This document shows positions 59,162-64,000 of a stretch of DNA of 64,000 nucleotides, piece after piece. A program made the translations under genes and the position numbers. Every line of letters begins with the position of its first letter. The first letter of the stretch is position 1. Source of the DNA: Cephalotus follicularis (lineage: Eukaryota > Streptophyta > Magnoliopsida > Oxalidales > Cephalotaceae). The stretch is taken from NCBI GenBank assembly GCA_001972305.1, contig BDDD01000267.1, positions 602,613 through 666,612 on the forward strand. Reading direction: 5' to 3'. The notes under the pieces were generated by a model. The model worked only from the letters and a program-made list of their open reading frames with translations, was not told the DNA's origin and did not search any database.

Positions 59162-60419
59162 CATTGATCGATTGCTTGAGTCATAGTGTTGCTGCGAGTC
59201 TAGGTCGGTACGATGGACGCACGTTCCCATTTCTCCATTAGATACCACCACTCATTGACTTTGCTTATCGACATTGTAACGATATTGTATTGACTCGATT
59301 GATTGATTGATTGTATTGTATGGATCCTATAGAGCGACCTTAGGATTCGTGTCGGCAGATTAGGTTGTTGACCCTGTCCACCTATTCCGTCGATCGTTTC
59401 ATTTATTGTATTGTATTGACCCGCTGACGAGCGGTACCGATTGATTGTCGATTGATGCTCCCTTGAAGTTGTAGCTCCCTAACAGTTTCAGTAGCTCCCT
59501 GAGGCTGTAGCTCATCGAGATTGTATTGACCCAGCCATAGGCTGGAAGATCTATGGGTCTCAGACCTGATCAGTCTGAGAACCGTAGATAGATCTCCCAC
59601 CCTTTTTGAAGGACTACCTTCCGTGGGATTGATCACCGCTAACCGATTGACATTGTATTGACCCGGTCGCATGCTCTATAGGATATTGATTGATTGATTG
59701 GGTGTTTCATACACCACCATTGAGTGTATTCCATTGATTGATTGATATAGATCCTATCCGTATGCTCTGTTATGGGCCACTGTCATACGTGTAGTCTGAT
59801 CGCCAATTGTACATGTACATTTGCAATGTCATGCATTGATATTGTACACCGCACATTGATATTGTATAGATTGTCACCGATATTGCACATTGTACATGCA
59901 TACATGCTGCATGGGGTTTCTGCTTAGCCAGTGTGGCTAACCCCATCCTTTGGGGTGTGGCTGGTTGTACCTTTGTGTGCGGCATAGGTAGGGCAGTAGG
60001 TAGCAGTGGACAGATGGACTGAAGACCCGTTGACCGCACGACTTCTTGGGTATCTCGAAGCTGATAAAGATATTGTAGTGAAAGATGGAAATGTATTGCA
60101 TTGTAATACTGTTTAAAGGATTGTTAATGTATTGAAAAGACTTGTATTGTATTGTATCTTCCGCATCTGTTATGTAATGCAAAGTTTTAAAGTTTTCCGC
60201 ATTTTTATATTGCTAGTCCCGACCATCGTATTGTGTGTTTGATTGAGAGTAATGCCACGTGTCCGCCCTGCGGGCCTGGGGTGTTACAGGAGCCCATCCC
60301 ACGGTTCGAGACGTGACACTAATGATGCCTATTTAGATATAGTAATGTGATATGTTATACTTTTACTTGTGCTTTATTATACTAGTTGTTAATATTCTAC
60401 AATTTGGTTAATGATAGGC

Positions 60420-60830
60420 ATGTCTTCGTCTATTGTGAATGAGCTTGACTATGGTGGATTAAGATACCAACCCAAGTTTTGCAAGTGTGGCAAGAGAGCT
60501 GCAGTGAGGATTGTGCATTCTGAGCAGAATAAAAATAAGTTATACTATTGTTGTGAAGATAAGAATTGTGGTGGAGGATTCTTAGGTTGGTGCCTCCCTA
60601 TGGGTGGTGGTTCTGTTGCATACAAGAGAGGAGACTGCAGTTGTATTAATACCAAATCCTTTAAGGATTTAATGAGGGCAAACCTTAATGCTTTGAAAGA
60701 TGAAACTATGAGGATTTATGGGAGGTTGCAGTTGGTGGAGAACAATTTATGCAACTTGAAGGCATTAGTGATTGTGAGCATGGTTTGTAATATGTTGGTC
60801 ATTATTGTGCTACTAGTGATGAAGAATTAG
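60420..60830 (+). CDS. GRF-type zinc-finger protein with C-terminal membrane segment
   Basis: The 136-residue frame begins at ATG 60420 (MSSSIVNELDYGG), just after an acceptor-like gatag. Residues 20-60 form a GRF zinc finger: CKCGKRAAVRIV, NKLYYCCEDKNCGGGFLGW. This is a Cys-rich fold found in nucleic-acid-binding proteins and in many small plant proteins. Residues about 85-110 are predicted helical. Residues about 114-134 are hydrophobic (LVIVSMVCNMLVIIVLLVM), a likely membrane anchor. The frame is intact, unlike the convergent transposase 550 bp away. It may be the second gene of a MULE. Its function is unknown to me. Confidence 0.75.
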   Translation: MSSSIVNELDYGGLRYQPKFCKCGKRAAVRIVHSEQNKNKLYYCCEDKNCGGGFLGWCLPMGGGSVAYKRGDCSCINTKSFKDLMRANLNALKDETMRIYGRLQLVENNLCNLKALVIVSMVCNMLVIIVLLVMKN

Positions 60831-61384
60831 GCTATTGTGGCAGTAATGAGATCATTTGTAATGTACCTAATGTTATGACTGAGTAATGTAATTTGATTTT
60901 ACCATTAACTTAAGTAGTGTAATTAAATGTTATGACTAATTGCATAGTTTGAATTATAACAAAAGTAGTGTAATGTAATGTTATGAGTAGTTACCAAATT
61001 TGAATGAGCAACTCTGTTATCATTAATGACATTATAACATGTACACTACATTGCACATGACTTAGCTATCCACAGCTTGTACTCTGTAATGCAAAGCATA
61101 AGAAGTAAAATTAAAGTAACTCATAACCTGGAAAAATAACTGCATCAAAAGTTTTAAACAAAAAATGAGAACACAAGAAATGGAGAATTGTGATTCATAT
61201 TTCTGGCATATAACAGTAGTCATATGCAATAACACACACAGATTGTGTGCTAACAAAATAAAACCCAAAAAGTGAATGCACAATGTCATTCAACCCTTGC
61301 TGGTCCTAACAAAACATAACCCAACAACTGAAACCACAAGTCTATCTCCATAAAATTACAACCCAAAAGTTGATACAACATTAA
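60831..61384. other. Spacer between convergent GRF and transposase genes
   Basis: AT-rich, with a repeated taatgtaat...atgttatgac phrase (60850-61000). It is probably the 3' untranslated regions of both genes. Confidence 0.5.
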
Positions 61385-64000
61385 TCATTTATGGTTTTCC
61401 TGCCTCTCACTACTGCTTTGTTGGGTCCCAAGTTGCCAGGTGGAAGTGTTTCACCATACCACTTCACTGTCATCACTGTAGGAGTAGGAGTTACTTGAGT
61501 ATTGTGAGTGTTTTGGGTTACAACTAGTCCCTGACCCCTTCCACTTCTTGCTCATCGGCCCCTTCCACTTGTAATTATTCCTTGACCCCTTCCACTTGTA
61601 ATTGCTCATTGATTGACCCCTTCCACTTGTAATTGCTCATTGACCCCTTCCCTCATTGCCTCTACCCTTTCCGATCTCATTGCCTTTACCCATGTTTGCT
61701 CCTTGCCCACTGCCCATGCCTGTTCCTTGGCATTTGCCATGCCCAAGCCCATCATTTGTAACCTTTCTAGGCCTGCCATGAGGTAATTTAATCTGCAAAA
61801 TTCAATTCATTGGTCAATTCACAATCAAACTAATTTAATAAATGAATCAGAATTTATATACTCACTTTTTTTGCAACCGGAGCTCTTTGACAGCTTTTGG
61901 CATTGTGATCAATCTCCCTACAGTTGGAGCATCTCACTGAATAAGACCTTTTCTTTGGTCCAGGTTCCCCTGCCTCTCTTCTCCTTGTTATTCTTGGTCT
62001 TCCTTACAGCCTTTTCAATGGAGGAGGCTGAATATTCTCCAATGTACTACCAGGTGCTAAATCAACCTTGGGGATTGGGTGAATGTTCTCATTGTAGCAG
62101 GCAAATTATGTTCTTACATTGTAATAAGCATCACAATAATCTTCAATGTCTTCCATTGCGTGAGCCAGTGCTGGAACTACATGCCTACATGGCAAACCAG
62201 TGAGGTTCCATTCATTGCAGCTACAACTCCTCATCTTCAAATTAACTACAAACTTGTGACCATGCTCTATAACATGGAACTCATCAAAGCTTGCCGGTAA
62301 CAGTCTGCAATCCTTTGAATCTTCAATGATTTTGTCCAACCTTGCTCTAGCATGAGGAGTTATCTTTCTAACTCTGTTCTCCATATACTGACATGCTTTC
62401 CCATGCCTTTTACACATCATTGTCATCATTTGCATCTTAACACCCTTAAGCACATTAATAATGTTTTTATCCCTCAACTTGCCTATCCAATGGTTCCATG
62501 ATTCAGACAAGTTATTAGTGCATGCATCAGACTTACAAGATGCATCAAATGCATGCCTAACCCACAGATGTAGAGATAGCTTCACCAGTTTCTCCCACCC
62601 ACCCTTACTATGCCTCTGCATAATATCCATGACAGACTTCCAAGTTAAATTATCATAGGCTCTTGCTATTCTCCAAAAAGCAATCCTCAACTCAACTCCT
62701 GGATTAGCTTGCCTCCAGTTTACATATATGTGTTTGGCACAGAATCTGTGCCTTGACCAAGGAAAAATTTCAACTACTGCCTCAAGCAGTCCCTACAAAA
62801 TGCAACAAATAAGTGATTACAAAAGTCTCAACATATTTAAATAGCATATACTTATAAACTCAACATATTTATATATTTAATTACAATAATGAAACAAAGT
62901 AATAAGAAATGATTGAAGTATAAATTCATTTTCATACCTTTTGTCGATTTGACATAAAAACAATCGGATGATCGTCAGTGCCACCATCAATAGCTCTATA
63001 CAAACACCTCAAGAAGAACTCCAAACTATCTCTGGACTCAATTTCAACAACAGAAAATGCAATTGGGAATAACCCTTGGTCTCCATCCAAAGCAATAGCA
63101 CACAAAAGAACCCCACCATATGGCCCTTTTAGATGACAGCCATCTAGCCCAATGAAAGGTCTACATCCAACAGCAAAACCCCTCCTAGATGCCTCATAAC
63201 ATATGAAAATCCTTTTGAAAGTTGGAGGACCTTGATACTCCTCATGCATTATTTGATGTTAAAAAAAACAAGTGTACCAGGATTTGTTGTCCTCACCAAG
63301 TCTGCATACCTATGCAGATGTGAGTATGCCTCACTATAATTTCCTTCAACCTTCGACCTACCTTTAGTTTTAGCCCTATATAACTGTTTATAACCAGCAA
63401 CAACATTATGCTCCTTGGCTAGTGTCTCTGCCATGAGCTCATAACTGATCCCTGGATCAGCTCTTAACAGATGTTCTAACTTTTTGGCTATTCAGGTTGA
63501 GTTAGCACACTTAACAGTCAATGGCCTAGAGCAAGTATGCTTAGAGCCCATAGTTTTGATCATAAAGGTGGTTCCATCTGATAAAGTGGATGCATATAAT
63601 TTCCAATTGCATCCTGCACCAAGGCATTGAGCAGCTATCCTACTTGGTTCATTGGGTTTTCTTTTTAAATTGAACCCACCATCAATGGCATATTGTGTTA
63701 CCTTGTCTCTGAATGCTTGAACATTCTCATACACCTGACCCTTCTCAAACTCTATGCTACCATCAGATTTAGGTTCATACATTTTTATATCCCCTTTGTA
63801 CTTATAATCAAACCTTCTAGTCTTAACCCTTGCATTTCCATCATCATGACTATCATCATCATCATCACTAATCAATGGATCATAGGACTCATCAGAGTGG
63901 GCAGCATGAGGATCATCATCACTGCCACTCTCACCCCCACTACTGTCATTCTCATCATCAGTCCTAGGTTCCTCTCCACCATCACCTTTAAAACCTACAC
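61385..64000 (-). pseudogene. MuDR/MULE transposase, 5' end beyond window
   Basis: From the right edge: an acidic spacer (DDDDDSHDDG); the plant MuDR N-terminal domain (FRDKVTQYAIDGGFNLKRKP, AGCNWKLYASTL, KHTCSR); the MULE DDE core (FIGLDGCHLKGPYGGVLLCA, FPIAFSVVEIESRDS); a SWIM zinc finger (CSCNEWNLTGLPCRH); and a CCHC knuckle (CSNCREIDHNAKSC) followed by a Gly/Lys-rich tail. Introns inferred at 62937-62793 and 61865-61793 are phase 0. Lesions: TGA at 63492 where W is expected, a frame change near 63250, TAA at 62106, and stops in the repeat tail. The acidic catalytic residues of the core appear present. The transposase would act on MULE ends but this copy is dead. Confidence 0.9.
61540..61660. 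repeat. Minisatellite in the transposase tail (about 30-bp units)
   Basis: Three or four imperfect copies of a ccccttccacttgtaattgc-containing unit occur. On the minus strand they encode NYKWKGS-like repeats, with frame slips between units. Confidence 0.8.

Larger units (their letters stand above)
56908..60288 (+). mobile_element. Solo LTR, family D, with tandem duplication and nested LTR
   Basis: It starts tgtgacgatccg and ends ggggtgttaca. The flanks ggagt (56903-56907) and ggagc (60289-60293) form a 5-bp duplication with one change, and the host sequence in copy 1 (gtggggcccatccc) fits a single insertion. Subtracting the nested LTR leaves about 2.3 kb. The interior has ttgattgattga runs and an array of AAAGACRTCGACGTCTTT words. 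A ~140-bp duplicated unit has one copy on each side of the nested insertion (57985-58120 and 59162-59300). Confidence 0.82.
52171..60318 (+). mobile_element. Solo LTR, family C copy 2, hosting a nest of other LTRs
   Basis: Target duplications ctaat lie at 52166-52170 and 60319-60323. The ends tgtaagatctct and acgtgaca match copy 1 (37869-40724). Two insertions were removed to see it whole: 54384-56601 and 56908-60288. The remainder is about 2.5 kb. A TATA box is at 52471-52480 and a donor-like ccag|gtaagt at 52761, as in copy 1. No coding domain is present. Confidence 0.9.
51044..64000. mobile_element. Probable two-gene MULE, right end outside the window
   Basis: The sequence from 51044 (ggataaagtacgaaaatacg, then gaggacactttaacc) resembles the terminal repeat of the small MULE at 18283 (gggtaaattacacaaaaaca, then gacactttagcacc). 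Further right lie a GRF zinc-finger gene on + and a MuDR-type transposase pseudogene on -, in convergent arrangement. I infer that they belong to one element whose right terminus lies past 64000. The left boundary and the unity of the element are inferences. Some 8.1 kb of LTR sequence (52171-60318) was inserted later. Confidence 0.5.

Noticed and set aside
1..64000. tRNA, rRNA or snoRNA genes
   Set aside because: No cloverleaf with A/B boxes or rRNA-like conserved text was noticed by eye; a tRNA scan was not possible.

Overview
The window looks like a repeat-rich eudicot plant nuclear genome. The evidence is one intron-containing alpha-carbonic anhydrase gene of the plant ACA7/nectarin type, plant-type LTR retrotransposons (Ty3 Tat lineage and Copia), LINE remnants, MULE (Mutator-like) DNA transposons and long AT-rich spacers. 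The only clearly intact host gene is the carbonic anhydrase (24900-27265, + strand, 7 exons, 276 codons). Almost everything else that can be recognised is mobile-element sequence.

Layout. 1-3890 is AT-rich with no gene. 3900-4868 is a LINE zinc-binding/RNase H remnant. 4878-6284 is a dispersed repeat (second copy at 27936-29277) into which a long solo LTR (6290-12187, TSD ttaag) inserted; that LTR was itself hit by another solo LTR (7512-10043, TSD atcat). 12205-12730 looks like a Copia 5' LTR plus tRNA-Met-type primer site. 13740-18270 holds a LINE endonuclease remnant, a reverse fragment of the 6290 LTR family and a very degraded Ty3 segment. 18283-19747 is a non-autonomous MULE with 9-bp target duplications that carries an exon-like fragment of a chromatin-type protein. 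20190-22450 holds LTR and small DNA-transposon fragments, followed by spacer and the carbonic anhydrase gene. 29288-33000 holds a palindromic minisatellite, a Copia pol remnant and an LTR-like block.

33954-48587 is a complete Ty3 Tat-lineage element (876-bp LTRs, TSD ggtac). Its sense gag-pol is ruined by stops, one frameshift and a 2856-bp solo LTR inside the reverse transcriptase. Between pol and the 3' LTR it carries an antisense gene of the 'putative gypsy type transposon' (Transposase_28) kind with its own TATA box and plausible introns. The first residues after the initiator Met are ARTKQTAR, identical to residues 1-8 of histone H3. I consider this the most interesting observation in the window.

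49767-50350 is a reverse solo LTR related to the Tat element. From about 51044 to beyond the right edge lies what appears to be a two-gene MULE: a GRF zinc-finger membrane protein gene on + (60420-60830) facing a MuDR-type transposase pseudogene on - (61385 to the edge). Its interior was invaded by an LTR nest: 52171-60318 contains 54384-56601 and 56908-60288, and the latter contains 58121-59161. Most of these boundaries were set by matching 5-bp target duplications and TG...CA ends.

A second theme is a short palindromic word (AAAGCGTCGACGCTTT-like, or AAAGACRTCGACGTCTTT) that recurs in clusters inside five or more LTR families that otherwise look unrelated. All coordinates and translations were read by eye; no alignment or database search was run.
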